A stretch of DNA of 64,000 bases from Bacillota bacterium (GTDB lineage Bacteria; Bacillota; Clostridia; Oscillospirales; Ruminococcaceae): contig JAEZDD010000004.1 in NCBI GenBank assembly GCA_023429785.1, positions 124,001 through 188,000 on the forward strand, in the 5' to 3' direction. The position numbers and the translations under genes are program-made. Shown piece after piece: positions 8,379 to 17,618 of the stretch; the stretch's first letter is position 1; each line of letters begins with the position of its first letter. The notes under the pieces were generated by a model, which made no database searches, was not told the DNA's origin, and worked only from the letters and a program-made list of their open reading frames with translations.

Positions 8379-9062
8379 ATGGAAAACAAAAATTTAATCG
8401 AAATTGATGGCCTGTTTAAAATTTATATGCAGGGTGAAAACGAAGTCCGCGCACTAAACGGGGTCAGCCTAATGGTGAAAAAGGGTGAATTCCTGGCTAT
8501 TGTCGGGGCATCCGGCTCAGGGAAGTCGACGCTGATGAACATGATTGGCTGCCTTGATGCACCGACATACGGGAGCTATACTTTGGAGGGCGAAAATGTT
8601 TCAAGTCTTTCCGACAAGGAGCTGTCTTTTATCAGAAACAGGAAAATCGGCTTTATATTCCAAGGCTTCAATCTGATTACCGGACTAAATGCGATAGAAA
8701 ATGTCGAGCTACCTTTAATATATAGAGGGAAAAGCAAGCAGGAGCGCGACGAGCTTTCTATGTCAGCCCTTCGACAGGTTTCACTTGAAAACAGGGCGAA
8801 TCACCGCCCGAGTCAGCTTTCAGGCGGCCAACAGCAAAGGGTTGCGATTGCGCGAGCTATTGCGGGCGAGCCGTCGATTATCCTCGCTGATGAACCGACA
8901 GGCAACCTCGACTCTCGCTCAGGGACGGAGGTAATGGGGATACTGAAAAATCTGAATGAACAAGGGAAGACAGTGATAATAATAACCCATGACTTAAATA
9001 TAGCGTCGCAGGCATCAAGAGTTGTTCGTATTTCTGACGGAATAATTGAAAGTGATAAATAA
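8379..9062 (+). CDS. ABC transporter ATPase, LolD/MacB type, orphan
   Basis: 227 residues, the usual length for the class. Walker [11 protein letters not shown]-loop FIFQGFNLI, signature [14 protein letters not shown], Walker [13 protein letters not shown] and the H-loop histidine in IIITHD are all intact. ATPases of this class normally pair with a MacB/FtsX-like permease in the same operon and move peptides, lipoproteins or antibiotics, or act mechanically. Here the gene stands alone: it is followed at once by a terminator and no such permease is nearby. The partner must be encoded elsewhere. Confidence 0.88.
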   Translation: MENKNLIEIDGLFKIYMQGENEVRALNGVSLMVKKGEFLAIVGASGSGKSTLMNMIGCLDAPTYGSYTLEGENVSSLSDKELSFIRNRKIGFIFQGFNLITGLNAIENVELPLIYRGKSKQERDELSMSALRQVSLENRANHRPSQLSGGQQQRVAIARAIAGEPSIILADEPTGNLDSRSGTEVMGILKNLNEQGKTVIIITHDLNIASQASRVVRISDGIIESDK

Positions 9063-9068
9063 AAAAAG

Positions 9069-9104
9069 CGGGAATAAGAATTTATCGTTCTTATTCCCGT
9101 TTAA
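9069..9104. terminator. Bidirectional terminator
   Basis: A 12-bp perfect stem (CGGGAATAAGAA / TTCTTATTCCCG) with a 7-base loop. An A run lies on its left, giving a strong T tail for the minus-strand PII-like gene; the plus-strand tail is weaker. Confidence 0.75.
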
Positions 9105-9109
9105 ATATT

Positions 9110-9445
9110 CTATTCTCTTAATCCTTCAACAAAATCAATCGGGACAGTGAAAAAAATCCCCGTATGCGGTTTTGAAAGGTCGCCCACAACATCTTTTATT
9201 ACCTTTCTGACGACTTCAACCTGTTCGTCATCGATAACGGCAAGAATTGTCCTGTTATCATCACGGTCACCCTCGAAAAGAGCACGAAGCGAACCGCCGA
9301 TAAAGCTGTTGTCGAGCTTTGAAAGAGCCTTCGCCATCCCTGTCGAATTGATAATCGTTGCGCCCTTAATTCCGGCGGTTGATAAGTCCTCAAGAAGAAA
9401 ATTCAGGACATCCAGCTTGTTTAACACTATTATCATCAGTTTCAT
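9110..9445 (-). CDS. PII-like small signalling protein
   Basis: 111 residues. The pattern of an opening strand (KLMIIVLNK), a helix, ATIINSTGMAKAL, a central stretch that could form a flexible loop (FEGDRDDNRT), then LAVIDDEQVEVVRKVIKDVVGD and a closing GIFFTVPIDFVEGL resembles the ferredoxin-like PII superfamily. The classic GlnB uridylylation tyrosine is not evident. PII relatives sense nucleotides or metabolites. The start at 9445 is chosen for its GGGGGA site; an ATG at 9460 has none. It lies 35 bases after alr on the same strand and may be co-transcribed. Ligand unknown. Confidence 0.5.
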   Translation of the reverse strand: MKLMIIVLNKLDVLNFLLEDLSTAGIKGATIINSTGMAKALSKLDNSFIGGSLRALFEGDRDDNRTILAVIDDEQVEVVRKVIKDVVGDLSKPHTGIFFTVPIDFVEGLRE

Positions 9446-9479
9446 GACCTTATCCCCCATCAAATTGTTTTAATATAAT

Positions 9480-10664
9480 CTATTGGTCTAAAACCTCTAT
9501 TATGTCATTATTTCTTAAAATGACACGAGGGACTCTTTTTGAAATGCCGCAGACAATTTCATAGCCGATTGTCCCATAAATATCTGCCAAATCGTCAGGC
9601 GTAATCATATCCTCGCCGTCTATTCCGAAAAGCGTAGCGATGTCGCCGACGCTAACGTCAATATCCGTAACATCTATCATCAGCTGGTCCATACAGACAC
9701 GGCCGACTACCTTCGCCCTTTTCCCTCTTATCAAAACCTCTGCCTTTGAAGATAAAAGCCTTGAATAGCCGTCGGCATAGCCGATTGTCAGTGAGGCGAC
9801 CTTCATAGGCTTTTGAGTCACAAAAGTCCTCCCGTAGCTGATGCTTTCACCGGCGCTTAATTCTTTGACGTGAGAAACAATGGTTTTAAGCTCCATAACC
9901 GGCTCTAAAGCCTCGGGTAATTCAAGCTGATGATTAGGATATAAGCCATAAAGCATAATCCCAAAGCGGGCTAGAGTGCTTCGCTCGTCCTTATAATAGG
10001 TGGCACCGGCACTGTTTAAAAAATGTATATGCTCAAGGGTAATGTTCCTTGCTTTAAGTGCATCATAAATTTCGGTAATAGTGTCAATCTGATTTTTAGT
10101 ATACAAAACATTTTCATCATCATCACAGTCAGCGACGGAAAGATGAGTGAAAATCCCCTCGACTGAAATGTTCTCAAGCCCTGTTATCTCAGATATTTCA
10201 TTGACATATTCATCTATAGTATTATGCTTTAAGCCTATTCTGCCCATTCCCGTATCAATTTTAATATGCGCTCTTATTTTTTTGTCCTTTGATGCCTTTG
10301 AGAGAGAAGCAGCGTGCTCAAGGCTTGTTATAGTGAGAATAATATTGTTTTCCGAAATAACGTCAATGTCCTCAGGGGGAACATAGCCGAGGATGAGAAT
10401 TTCGCCTTTTATGCCAAGATTTCTTAAATGCTTCGCTTCATTAATATTAGAAACAGCGAACCATAAAACGCCGAGCTTTTCTAAAAAAGGGGCAATTGCA
10501 TTATCACCATGGCCATAAGCATTAGCCTTAACGACAGCCATCAACTGTGTTGAAGGCTTCATCAACTGTGTTGAAGGCTTGAGATAGCTTTTGCATTTAA
10601 GGAGATTTCTCTCTAATCTATCAAGATGGATTTCAGCCCAAGCTCTTTTTAAAAAATGTTGCAT
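9480..10664 (-). CDS. alr: Alanine racemase
   Basis: 394 residues, PLP-dependent interconversion of L- and D-alanine for peptidoglycan. The PLP lysine is in AVVKANAYGHG (Lys46), and the catalytic tyrosine in TIGYADGYSRLL. Near the C-terminus VGRVCMDQLMIDVT and GYEIVCGISKRVPR complete the fold. In Geobacillus Alr the PLP lysine is residue 39; here it is displaced by seven because the coding sequence for KPSTQLM is present twice in tandem (10539-10580). The protein still reads through in frame. AAAGG precedes the start. D-Ala may also matter to the spore cortex and spore dormancy. Confidence 0.93.
   Translation of the reverse strand: MQHFLKRAWAEIHLDRLERNLLKCKSYLKPSTQLMKPSTQLMAVVKANAYGHGDNAIAPFLEKLGVLWFAVSNINEAKHLRNLGIKGEILILGYVPPEDIDVISENNIILTITSLEHAASLSKASKDKKIRAHIKIDTGMGRIGLKHNTIDEYVNEISEITGLENISVEGIFTHLSVADCDDDENVLYTKNQIDTITEIYDALKARNITLEHIHFLNSAGATYYKDERSTLARFGIMLYGLYPNHQLELPEALEPVMELKTIVSHVKELSAGESISYGRTFVTQKPMKVASLTIGYADGYSRLLSSKAEVLIRGKRAKVVGRVCMDQLMIDVTDIDVSVGDIATLFGIDGEDMITPDDLADIYGTIGYEIVCGISKRVPRVILRNNDIIEVLDQ
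10539..10580 (-). repeat. Perfect 21-bp tandem duplication inside alr
   Basis: Two identical 21-base units, 10539-10559 and 10560-10580, encode KPSTQLM twice, directly before the strand that carries the PLP lysine. The identity at every base suggests a recent slippage event, or an assembly error. Confidence 0.9.
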
Positions 10665-10748
10665 TAAATCAGACCTTTCTGCTATTGAAATAAATGGAAT
10701 AATATGCTATTATTTGAAAAGAAAAATAAAAGAAGGAAATAAAAGTAT

Positions 10749-11261
10749 ATGTGTTTAAGAGAAAAAACTCTATGCTTTTCGGGGCATAGACCTGAAAAAC
10801 TGCCCTTTAAAGGCGAAATCGACAGTCCCGAGATAAAAGCGCTCATGAGCATTCTTTTTCTTGAAATTGAAGCTGCCGTTAAAGAAGGGTATGAAAATTT
10901 TATCACCGGCGTCGCCAAGGGGATTGATATATGGGCGGCGAAGTATATCATTATGCTGAAGCGGGATTATCCCGACCTAAAGCTGATTTGCGCCGTCCCG
11001 TATCAGAATTACGGCGATGGATGGAAGGGCTATGACAAATGGGATTTGAACTGGGTTTTTGATAATGCCGATGAGAAAATCAATGTATCCCCTTTTTATT
11101 CAAAAATCTGTATGAAAATCAGAAACGAATATATGGTTGACCGTTCGTCAAAGCTAATCGCTGTCGTCAATGATTATAAAAGCGGAACGGGGCAGACAAT
11201 CCGTTATGCCCAAAAGAATAATCTTGATATAAAAATTATTAATGCGAATCAATTTACATAA
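10749..11261 (+). CDS. SLOG-family protein, YpsA/DUF1273 type
   Basis: 170 residues. FSGHRPEKLPF at the start, the GVAKGIDIWAAKY nucleotide-loop motif and SKLIAVVNDYKSGTGQTIRYA are typical of YpsA/DUF1273, a SLOG (Rossmann-like nucleotide-ligand sensor) family. YpsA affects cell division and oxidative-stress tolerance in some Firmicutes, but its biochemical role is not settled. AAGGAA lies before the start. It stands alone, divergent from alr. Confidence 0.82.
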   Translation: MCLREKTLCFSGHRPEKLPFKGEIDSPEIKALMSILFLEIEAAVKEGYENFITGVAKGIDIWAAKYIIMLKRDYPDLKLICAVPYQNYGDGWKGYDKWDLNWVFDNADEKINVSPFYSKICMKIRNEYMVDRSSKLIAVVNDYKSGTGQTIRYAQKNNLDIKIINANQFT

Positions 11262-11427
11262 TATTTATAATATAGTTTACACCCTTTTCATTTTTATTTC
11301 AATAGCATTTGGCTTTTAAAATAAAATCCATTGTACAATCCTTTTCACAAATATTTAAAAAAAAATACTGCATAATAATAGTGCAATATTTTTATTAAAT
11401 AAGATAAGTGTTAAAGGAAGGATTTAA

Positions 11428-12363
11428 ATGACAAATCCAAACAAAACATCAAAGCCAAAATCAAAGAAAAAATCCTCTGTAAAAACCGCAATAGTATATT
11501 TTGCGACAATGATTAGCTTTATATTAATACTTGGTATCATTGTATATTTTATAGTCTCGAGATATGTTTTCCCCGCCAATGCTTCAAGCAAAAGTGAGTC
11601 GCATGAAAAGGCATCGGATTTTATCCCTGAAGAAAGCGATGCCAGCACGATTCTTTATGCCTTAAAGGATGAGGATACTGTTTCGCTTCTTATGCTCGTG
11701 AGGATTGACCCGCTTCAGAGGGAAATCAGATGTGTCCCCGTTCCTGTGAATACAATTTCCAAAATCAACACAAAGGAATATACTTTAAATAAGTTTTATG
11801 AAAAAAGCGGGGCAAGGGTTTTGTGCAATGCTGTTGAAAACGCATATGGAATAAGCATTAACCGTTACGCAATACTAAGCAGGCATGCCTTTAACAGAAT
11901 TGTTGAGGATTGCGGGGGGATATCCTTCCCGCTGCCATTTGATATGGTTTATAAGAATGAAAACAACGGCGAGATAACCGATTTTAAATCCACAGACACT
12001 AAGAGAGTTTTTTGGGGCGATGATTTAAGAAAAATAATGACATATCCCCTGTCAGCTAACGGGCAGGAATATAACATTAACATTTCAGGCGGGATAGTAT
12101 GCACACTTATTAATGAGAGCGTGAAATCAAAGGAAAGAATAATCGGCGGGCTGGATGATATGTATGCTGATGTCATTTCGTTTTCAGAATGCAATATCAC
12201 GGAATACGATTTTAAAATCGCAAAGCAATGTCTTGAATATATAATGAACGGGAACGACCGCCCCGCCAGCTACAGCATCCCGACGGGGAGCTGGAATAAG
12301 GACGGGACTTTTTCGGTGGATAAAAGCTATAAAAACGAGCTTTCTCAGTTTTTCTATTTATAA
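11428..12363 (+). CDS. Membrane-anchored LCP-like protein lacking the catalytic arginine motif
   Basis: 311 residues. A lysine-rich cytoplasmic start is followed by one membrane helix (about 22-44) and an extracellular domain. Its opening strands (DTVSLLMLVRIDP, then IRCVPVPVNTIS) and the NKFYEKSGARVLCNAVENAYGIS helix follow the LytR-CpsA-Psr fold, which attaches wall polymers to peptidoglycan. In active LCP enzymes the second strand ends in IPRDT; here it is VPVNT, so the conserved Arg-Asp pair is missing, and the later Arg-rich motif is not seen. It is probably a binding or structural relative rather than a ligase. It precedes rimP but has a separate transcript. Confidence 0.6.
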   Translation: MTNPNKTSKPKSKKKSSVKTAIVYFATMISFILILGIIVYFIVSRYVFPANASSKSESHEKASDFIPEESDASTILYALKDEDTVSLLMLVRIDPLQREIRCVPVPVNTISKINTKEYTLNKFYEKSGARVLCNAVENAYGISINRYAILSRHAFNRIVEDCGGISFPLPFDMVYKNENNGEITDFKSTDTKRVFWGDDLRKIMTYPLSANGQEYNINISGGIVCTLINESVKSKERIIGGLDDMYADVISFSECNITEYDFKIAKQCLEYIMNGNDRPASYSIPTGSWNKDGTFSVDKSYKNELSQFFYL

Positions 12364-12418
12364 CTACTCAAGATATAATGAAATATAAATAAATGCATTA
12401 AAATATTTAAAAAAAGCC

Positions 12419-12447
12419 TTGCATTTGAAAAAAAATGGTGATATAAT
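12419..12447 (+). promoter_or_regulatory. Main promoter of the rimP-infB-gltX operon
   Basis: TTGCAT and TATAAT are separated by 17 bases, with TG two bases before the -10. It stands about 70 bases upstream of rimP and just before a leader hairpin. Confidence 0.75.
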
Positions 12448-12468
12448 ACTAGTATCAATAGTTTTGCT

Positions 12469-12494
12469 GAAAGATCGGAGGGTTCCGGTCTTTC
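12469..12494 (+). other. Leader hairpin upstream of rimP
   Basis: A 10-bp stem (GAAAGATCGG / CCGGTCTTTC, one G-U pair) with a 6-base loop, between the promoter and the rimP ribosome site. No long T run follows, so it is not an obvious terminator; it may be an RNA processing or control element. Confidence 0.55.
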
Positions 12495-12515
12495 ATTTAT
12501 GTATGGAGGTCGTCT

Positions 12516-13001
12516 ATGAGTATAAAGAAAAGTGGGAGCACTGTTGAAAAAGTTTTTGAGCTGGCGAAGCCTTTGGCTGACGAGCTTTCTCTCGATTTGT
12601 GGGATGTTCGCTTTGAAAAGGAAGGCTCGTCCTGGTATTTAAGAGTTTTTATCGACAAAGAGGGTGGGGTTGACCTTGAGGACTGCGAGGCTATTTCACG
12701 ACCACTTAACAAGCTTTTAGACGAGACTGACCCGATTGACCAGAGCTATATTTTTGAGGTGGGCTCAACGGGACTTGCGAGGGAGCTAAAAAGGCCGGAG
12801 CATTTTATAAAATTTATTGACAGCTCGGTCAGAGTGAGGCTTATTCACGCAACAGACACCGCAAAAGAGATTATTGGGATTTTAAAAGAATATAATAAGG
12901 ATAAGATATCATTATTAAACAAGGCTGATGAAACGGTCGAAATCAAGCTTTCTGACTGTGCCTTTGTTAAGCTTAATGATGATGAAGACCTTTTTGAATA
13001 G
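12516..13001 (+). CDS. rimP: Ribosome maturation factor RimP
   Basis: 161 residues, the normal length. It needs to bind 30S precursors late in assembly. Recognisable stretches are LDLWDVRFEKEGSSWYLRVF, the acidic CEAISRPL helix and YIFEVGSTGLARELKRPEHF. TGGAGG is six bases before the ATG. First gene of the rimP-nusA-ylxR-ylxQ-infB series, conserved in order across Firmicutes. Confidence 0.95.
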   Translation: MSIKKSGSTVEKVFELAKPLADELSLDLWDVRFEKEGSSWYLRVFIDKEGGVDLEDCEAISRPLNKLLDETDPIDQSYIFEVGSTGLARELKRPEHFIKFIDSSVRVRLIHATDTAKEIIGILKEYNKDKISLLNKADETVEIKLSDCAFVKLNDDEDLFE

Positions 13002-13025
13002 AGGATATTAGGAGGAGAATGACAA

Positions 13026-14072
13026 ATGAACAAGGATTTTTTTGATGCACTCATATTGCTACAAAAAGAAAACGGTATTTCAAGCGACCTGTTAATTGAA
13101 AAAATCAAGCAAGGTGTTTTAAAGGCTATTAAGAGGGATTACCCTAATTGTGAAAATATTAATATTGATATTGACCCGGAAAAGAACAAGTTTGAAATGA
13201 GAATTTTAAAGACTGTTGTTGAGGGCGAGCCTTTGGATGACAACGAAATCAACATAGATGAAGCATTGACAATCGATAAGAAGTCAAGAGTGGGTGGAAT
13301 TTGTGAAATCAAGCTGTCCACTGCTCAATTCGGTCGTGTCGCCGCACAATCTGCGAAGCAGTCTATCAGACACGATATCAAGGAGTTTGAAAAGGAACAT
13401 CTTATCGCTCAATATAAGGATAAGGAGCAGGAATGCGTTTCTGCCACTGTTCAAAAGGTCGAGCCGGGGACGGGGAACGCTATCCTCACTATAGAAAAGA
13501 ACGAAGTATACTTACTTAAAAACGAGCAGATTCCGGGCGAGATTTTAAGGGCCGGTGACATCATAAAGGTTTATGTTGTCGGCATAATCAACCCTGAGAA
13601 AAAGCCGTCAATCAAAATATCAAGAACCCACAAGGACCTTGTGAAGAGATTGTTCGAGCTTGAGGTTCCTGAAATATATGAAGGAATAGTGGAAGTTAAG
13701 TCAATTTCGCGTGAGCCTGGTGCAAGAAGCAAAATTGCCGTTTGGAGCAAGGATAAGAACGTCGACGCTGTCGGTGCTTGTATCGGTCCAAAGCGTTCAA
13801 GAATCACAAATATTGTTGAAGAGCTTCGCGGTGAAAAAATTGACATAATCCCTTACAGCGAGAGCGATGAGGAATTTATAGCCAGAGCGCTTGCACCGGC
13901 TGAGGTTATCTCGGTGAAATGCGCAGAGGAAGGGACAAAGGCCTGCACAGTTGTTGTCCCGAACAATCAGCTTTCTCTGGCAATAGGAAACAAGGGGCAG
14001 AATGCAAAGCTAGCCGCCAGACTGACCGGGTATAAGATAGATATTACTCCTGAAATTCCTGTGAACAATTAA
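13026..14072 (+). CDS. nusA: Transcription termination/antitermination factor NusA
   Basis: 348 residues, typical for Firmicutes, whose NusA lacks the C-terminal acidic repeats. Order: N-terminal RNA-polymerase-binding domain (1-125), S1 domain (about 130-200), and two KH domains (about 205-345) with GACIGPKRSRITNIVEELRG and the closing LAIGNKGQNAKLAARLTG. It binds RNA polymerase and nascent RNA to modulate pausing and termination. AGGAGG precedes the start by ten bases. Confidence 0.96.
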   Translation: MNKDFFDALILLQKENGISSDLLIEKIKQGVLKAIKRDYPNCENINIDIDPEKNKFEMRILKTVVEGEPLDDNEINIDEALTIDKKSRVGGICEIKLSTAQFGRVAAQSAKQSIRHDIKEFEKEHLIAQYKDKEQECVSATVQKVEPGTGNAILTIEKNEVYLLKNEQIPGEILRAGDIIKVYVVGIINPEKKPSIKISRTHKDLVKRLFELEVPEIYEGIVEVKSISREPGARSKIAVWSKDKNVDAVGACIGPKRSRITNIVEELRGEKIDIIPYSESDEEFIARALAPAEVISVKCAEEGTKACTVVVPNNQLSLAIGNKGQNAKLAARLTGYKIDITPEIPVNN

Positions 14073-14084
14073 GGGGGAATTTTA

Positions 14085-14351
14085 ATGAAGCCTAAGAAAA
14101 TACCACTAAGAATGTGTCTGGGCTGTGGCGAAATGAAGCCGAAAAAAGAACTAATCAGAGCTGTGAAGCCTGCCGAGGGTGATATATCCCTTGATGCTAC
14201 GGGGAAAAAGTCGGGAAGAGGCGCATATATTTGCAAGAGCTTAGAATGCTTTAAAAAAGCCCGAAAGGCCAGAAGGTTTGAAAAAGCCTTCAGCTGTCAG
14301 ATTTCTGAAGAAGTGTATAATGAAATGGAAAAGGAACTCGAGAATGAATAA
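14085..14351 (+). CDS. ylxR: YlxR family RNA-binding protein
   Basis: 88 residues. MCLGCGEMKPKKELIRAVK with its CxxC, and SGRGAYICKSLECFKKARK, are the family signature. YlxR is a small basic protein between nusA and infB that binds RNA and has been reported to affect gene expression and RNase P activity. Its end overlaps the next gene by eight bases. Confidence 0.92.
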   Translation: MKPKKIPLRMCLGCGEMKPKKELIRAVKPAEGDISLDATGKKSGRGAYICKSLECFKKARKARRFEKAFSCQISEEVYNEMEKELENE

Positions 14352-14655
14352 GGCACTGAATTTGCTTTCAATATGTCGCCGTGCGGGGTTGCTTGAGCTG
14401 GGGATGGACCCTGTTAAGGATGCCTGCCGGAACTTCAAGGCGAAATGCGTCTTGGTGACGACGGATATTTCGCCGAAATCGCTCAAGGAAATCAAATTTG
14501 TATGCTCTCAGGAGGATATTGAGATTTTGAAGCTTGACGCGACGATGGACGATTGCTGGGCTTTAATCGGGAAAAAGGTCGGGATACTTGGGGTATGTGA
14601 CGCCGGCTTTAAGAAAAAGCTAGACACAATGCTCAGCCCATTAGAAAAAGAATAA
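14344..14655 (+). CDS. ylxQ: L7Ae-type ribosomal protein homologue YlxQ
   Basis: 103 residues of the L7Ae/L30e/S12e fold that binds kink-turn RNA: LLSICRRAGLLELGMDPVKD, CVLVTTDISPKSLKE and KKVGILGVCDAGFKKKL. The ATG at 14344 is chosen because AAGGA lies nine bases upstream and it overlaps the ylxR stop; a longer in-frame reading upstream is inside ylxR and has no ribosome site. Confidence 0.9.
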   Translation: MNKALNLLSICRRAGLLELGMDPVKDACRNFKAKCVLVTTDISPKSLKEIKFVCSQEDIEILKLDATMDDCWALIGKKVGILGVCDAGFKKKLDTMLSPLEKE

Positions 14656-14720
14656 TTTTCGAAAATGAAATTCATATAGATATTTGAAGCGGACCAGATG
14701 TGAGGAGGAAATTTTAGCCT

Positions 14721-17573
14721 ATGAGTATAAAACACAAAGTAAATGAACTAGCAAAAGATTTAAATGTTTCAAATCAGGATGTAATAGAGGTATTGTCACA
14801 GAATTTTGAGGGGGTTAAAAAGCCAATGACCGCCCTTTCAATAGAAGAGGCTAACTATGTTTTGGAAACTTTTTCGCAGAAGAATCAGGTGAGCAACTTT
14901 GAAGGATATTTCGCAACAAAAGCTGACAAACCTGCTCCAAAGCCAAAAGAAAAAGCGGCTGAAGCGAAGCCGGCAGTGAAAAAAGAAGCAAAAAAGGATG
15001 CTCCTATTGCTGAAGCTGAAAATAAGGCGACACCGGTGAAGAAAAACGCTGTCGCTGATGCTCCAAAGGCTGAAAGTGTACCTCAGAAGGCTGATGCTCC
15101 AAAACAGACGGCTCCAAAGGCTGAAGCTGTCCACACATCAAAACCACAACAACCGGCTCAACCGGTTCAGTCTCAGAATAGGCCAAAGCCAAATAATGCA
15201 CAGGGCAATTTCCAGCAGGGTAACAGACCTCAAGGGAATAACCAAGGCGGTTTCCAACAAGGCAACAGACCTCAAGGGAATAACCAAGGCGGTTTCCAAC
15301 AGGGCAACAGACCTCAAGGAAACAACCAAGGTGGTTTCCAACAGGGCAACAGACCTCAAGGAAACAACCAAGGCGGTTTCCAACAGGGTAACAGACCTCA
15401 AGGGAATAATAACAACCAAGGCAATTTCCAACAAAACAGAACTGCCGCACAGAATGCAAAGTTCCAGCAGCCGTTCAATAATGCGAACAAGCCAAAGCCA
15501 CAACCAAACAAGCCGCAGCAAAGCCCTCAACAGCAAAATCCGAACAAGCTTCATCTGAATACAAATGCGCCTAAGGACAATAATGCGCCTCGTGGAGAAT
15601 TTGTGACCAGAACTGTTGACACAAGAGGTAGCTATGTTGAGCTTGATAAATATAACGAGAAATATACAACTCTTGCACAGGACAATCGTCACGGCAAGGA
15701 TAATTATACAAAAAAGCAGAAGATAACACAAAAATCAGCACAAAGAAACAAGCAGCAATATTCAAAGAAGGAAACAGAAGCTGAAAAGATGAAGAGACTT
15801 GAGCTTGAACGCGCAAGAAAGCAACAGCTGAAGGTAATGATTCCTGACGAAATCGTTGTTTCAGAGCTAGCTGTAAGATTAAAGGTAACAGCAACCGATG
15901 TTATTAAAAAGCTGATGGGACTGGGCGAAATGTGCACAATCAATCAGGTTATTGATTTCGATACTGCTGCACTCGTTGCCGAGGAGCTTGGCGCTAAGGT
16001 TGAAAAAGAGGTTATCATCACTATCGAAGAGCGTCTTATTGACGAAACAGATGATACAGATGACAATCTTGAGGAGCGCTCACCTGTTGTCGTTGTAATG
16101 GGACACGTTGACCACGGAAAGACCTCGCTTCTTGATAAAATCAGAGATGCGAATGTTACTTCAACCGAAGCCGGCGGTATTACACAGCATATCGGTGCCT
16201 ATAGAGTCAAATGCAAGAACAGGGAAATCACCTTCCTTGACACGCCGGGACACGCCGCTTTCACATCAATGAGAGCACGCGGAGCGAATATGACAGATAT
16301 CGCTATCCTTGTTGTTGCCGCTGATGACGGAATAATGCCACAGACAATAGAGGCAATAAACCATGCGAAGGCAGCAGAGGTTTCTATAATCGTTGCTATT
16401 AATAAAATGGATAAAGAGGGCGCAAACCCAGAAAAAATCAAGCAGGAGCTGACAGAGCACGGGCTTGTATGTGAAGAATGGGGCGGAGATATCATGTGCG
16501 TTCCTGTTTCAGCGAAAACAGGGCTTGGCATAGACGACCTTTTAGAAAACATTCTTCTTATTTCAGAGGTTCGCGAGCTGAAAGCTAATCCGAACAGACC
16601 GGCTAAGGGCGTTGTTGTCGAGGCTAGACTTGACAAGGGACGCGGCCCTATCGCTACAATTCTTGTCCAGAACGGAACACTTAAAACGGGCGACGTAATT
16701 ATCGCCGGAACAGCAGTTGGACGTGTTCGTGTCATGACTAACGATAAGGGAATAACCGTAAACGATGCAGGCCCATCTGTTCCTGTTGAAATAACTGGTC
16801 TTGCTGAAGTTCCTGCCGCTGGTGATATATTCAATGCTGTTGCTGACGAGCGTCTGGCTAGAGAGCTTGTTGAACAAAGAAAATATCAGGCTAAGGAACA
16901 GGTTTTCGCCACATATCAAAAGGTTACACTTGACAACTTATTCAGTCAGATTTCAGAGGGCGAGATGAAGGAGCTTCCTATCATCATCAAGGCTGACGTT
17001 CAGGGCTCTGTTGAAGCTGTCAAGCAGTCGCTTGAGAAAATTTCAAACGAAGAAGTAAGAGTAAGAGTAATTCACGGGGCAGTTGGTGCCGTATCCGAAA
17101 GTGATGTTATGCTTGCGAATGCTTCAAACGCAATTATCGTTGGCTTTAACGTCCGCCCTGACCCTGTTGCCGCTGAAAGTGCTGCTAGAGATGGCGTTGA
17201 CGTCAGACTATATAGAATTATTTATGATGCTATTGAGGAAATTTCAACAGCGATGAAGGGAATGCTTGCTCCGAAATTCCGTGAGGTTGAATGTGCAAGA
17301 ATTGAAGTTCGTGCTGTATATAAAATCACAAATGTTGGAACAGTGTCAGGCTGTTACGTTCTTGACGGAAAGGTTCAGAGAAACTGTGAAATCAGAGTTG
17401 TCCGTGACGGAATTATCATTTCTGTCGACAAGATGGCAAGCTTAAAAAGATTTAAGGACGACGTCAAGGAGGTTGCACACGGATATGAGTGTGGAATTAC
17501 GCTTGATAAGTTCACTGACGTTCGTGAAGGCGACATTTTTGAAGCATTCATAATGGAAGAATACAGAGATTAA
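14721..17573 (+). CDS. infB: Translation initiation factor IF-2
   Basis: 950 residues, long because of a low-complexity N-terminal arm. Residues 1-60 form the IF2_N helical domain. Residues 70-300 are rich in A, K, P, Q, N and G and contain five 14-residue repeats. A second IF2_N-like domain lies near 375-425. The GTPase domain starts with GHVDHGKTS (Gly461) followed by DTPGHAAF and NKMD. The C-terminal domains that hold fMet-tRNA follow. IF-2 delivers initiator tRNA to the 30S subunit. Confidence 0.97.
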   Translation: MSIKHKVNELAKDLNVSNQDVIEVLSQNFEGVKKPMTALSIEEANYVLETFSQKNQVSNFEGYFATKADKPAPKPKEKAAEAKPAVKKEAKKDAPIAEAENKATPVKKNAVADAPKAESVPQKADAPKQTAPKAEAVHTSKPQQPAQPVQSQNRPKPNNAQGNFQQGNRPQGNNQGGFQQGNRPQGNNQGGFQQGNRPQGNNQGGFQQGNRPQGNNQGGFQQGNRPQGNNNNQGNFQQNRTAAQNAKFQQPFNNANKPKPQPNKPQQSPQQQNPNKLHLNTNAPKDNNAPRGEFVTRTVDTRGSYVELDKYNEKYTTLAQDNRHGKDNYTKKQKITQKSAQRNKQQYSKKETEAEKMKRLELERARKQQLKVMIPDEIVVSELAVRLKVTATDVIKKLMGLGEMCTINQVIDFDTAALVAEELGAKVEKEVIITIEERLIDETDDTDDNLEERSPVVVVMGHVDHGKTSLLDKIRDANVTSTEAGGITQHIGAYRVKCKNREITFLDTPGHAAFTSMRARGANMTDIAILVVAADDGIMPQTIEAINHAKAAEVSIIVAINKMDKEGANPEKIKQELTEHGLVCEEWGGDIMCVPVSAKTGLGIDDLLENILLISEVRELKANPNRPAKGVVVEARLDKGRGPIATILVQNGTLKTGDVIIAGTAVGRVRVMTNDKGITVNDAGPSVPVEITGLAEVPAAGDIFNAVADERLARELVEQRKYQAKEQVFATYQKVTLDNLFSQISEGEMKELPIIIKADVQGSVEAVKQSLEKISNEEVRVRVIHGAVGAVSESDVMLANASNAIIVGFNVRPDPVAAESAARDGVDVRLYRIIYDAIEEISTAMKGMLAPKFREVECARIEVRAVYKITNVGTVSGCYVLDGKVQRNCEIRVVRDGIIISVDKMASLKRFKDDVKEVAHGYECGITLDKFTDVREGDIFEAFIMEEYRD
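15213..15422 (+). repeat. Five 42-bp tandem repeats in infB
   Basis: Units begin at 15213, 15255, 15297, 15339 and 15381 and encode [14 protein letters not shown]; the last unit is altered and lengthened to NNNNQGNF. Length in frame is kept. Such arrays vary in copy number between strains. They are coding, not CRISPR. Confidence 0.9.
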
Positions 17574-17618
17574 TATTAAGATTAATTAACTTTGATAAAG
17601 TGCCAAGGGGGAAGAATA

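Noticed and set aside
10682..10951. Minus-strand 89-residue frame over the start of the SLOG gene
   Set aside because: It covers the well-supported SLOG gene and its promoter region and resembles no protein.
15213..15422. Possible CRISPR array
   Set aside because: Repeats are tandem, in frame, without spacers and encode a protein segment.
15004..15731. Several long open frames overlapping infB on both strands
   Set aside because: They are shadows of the 42-bp repeat region; composition and lack of ribosome sites show infB is the coding frame.
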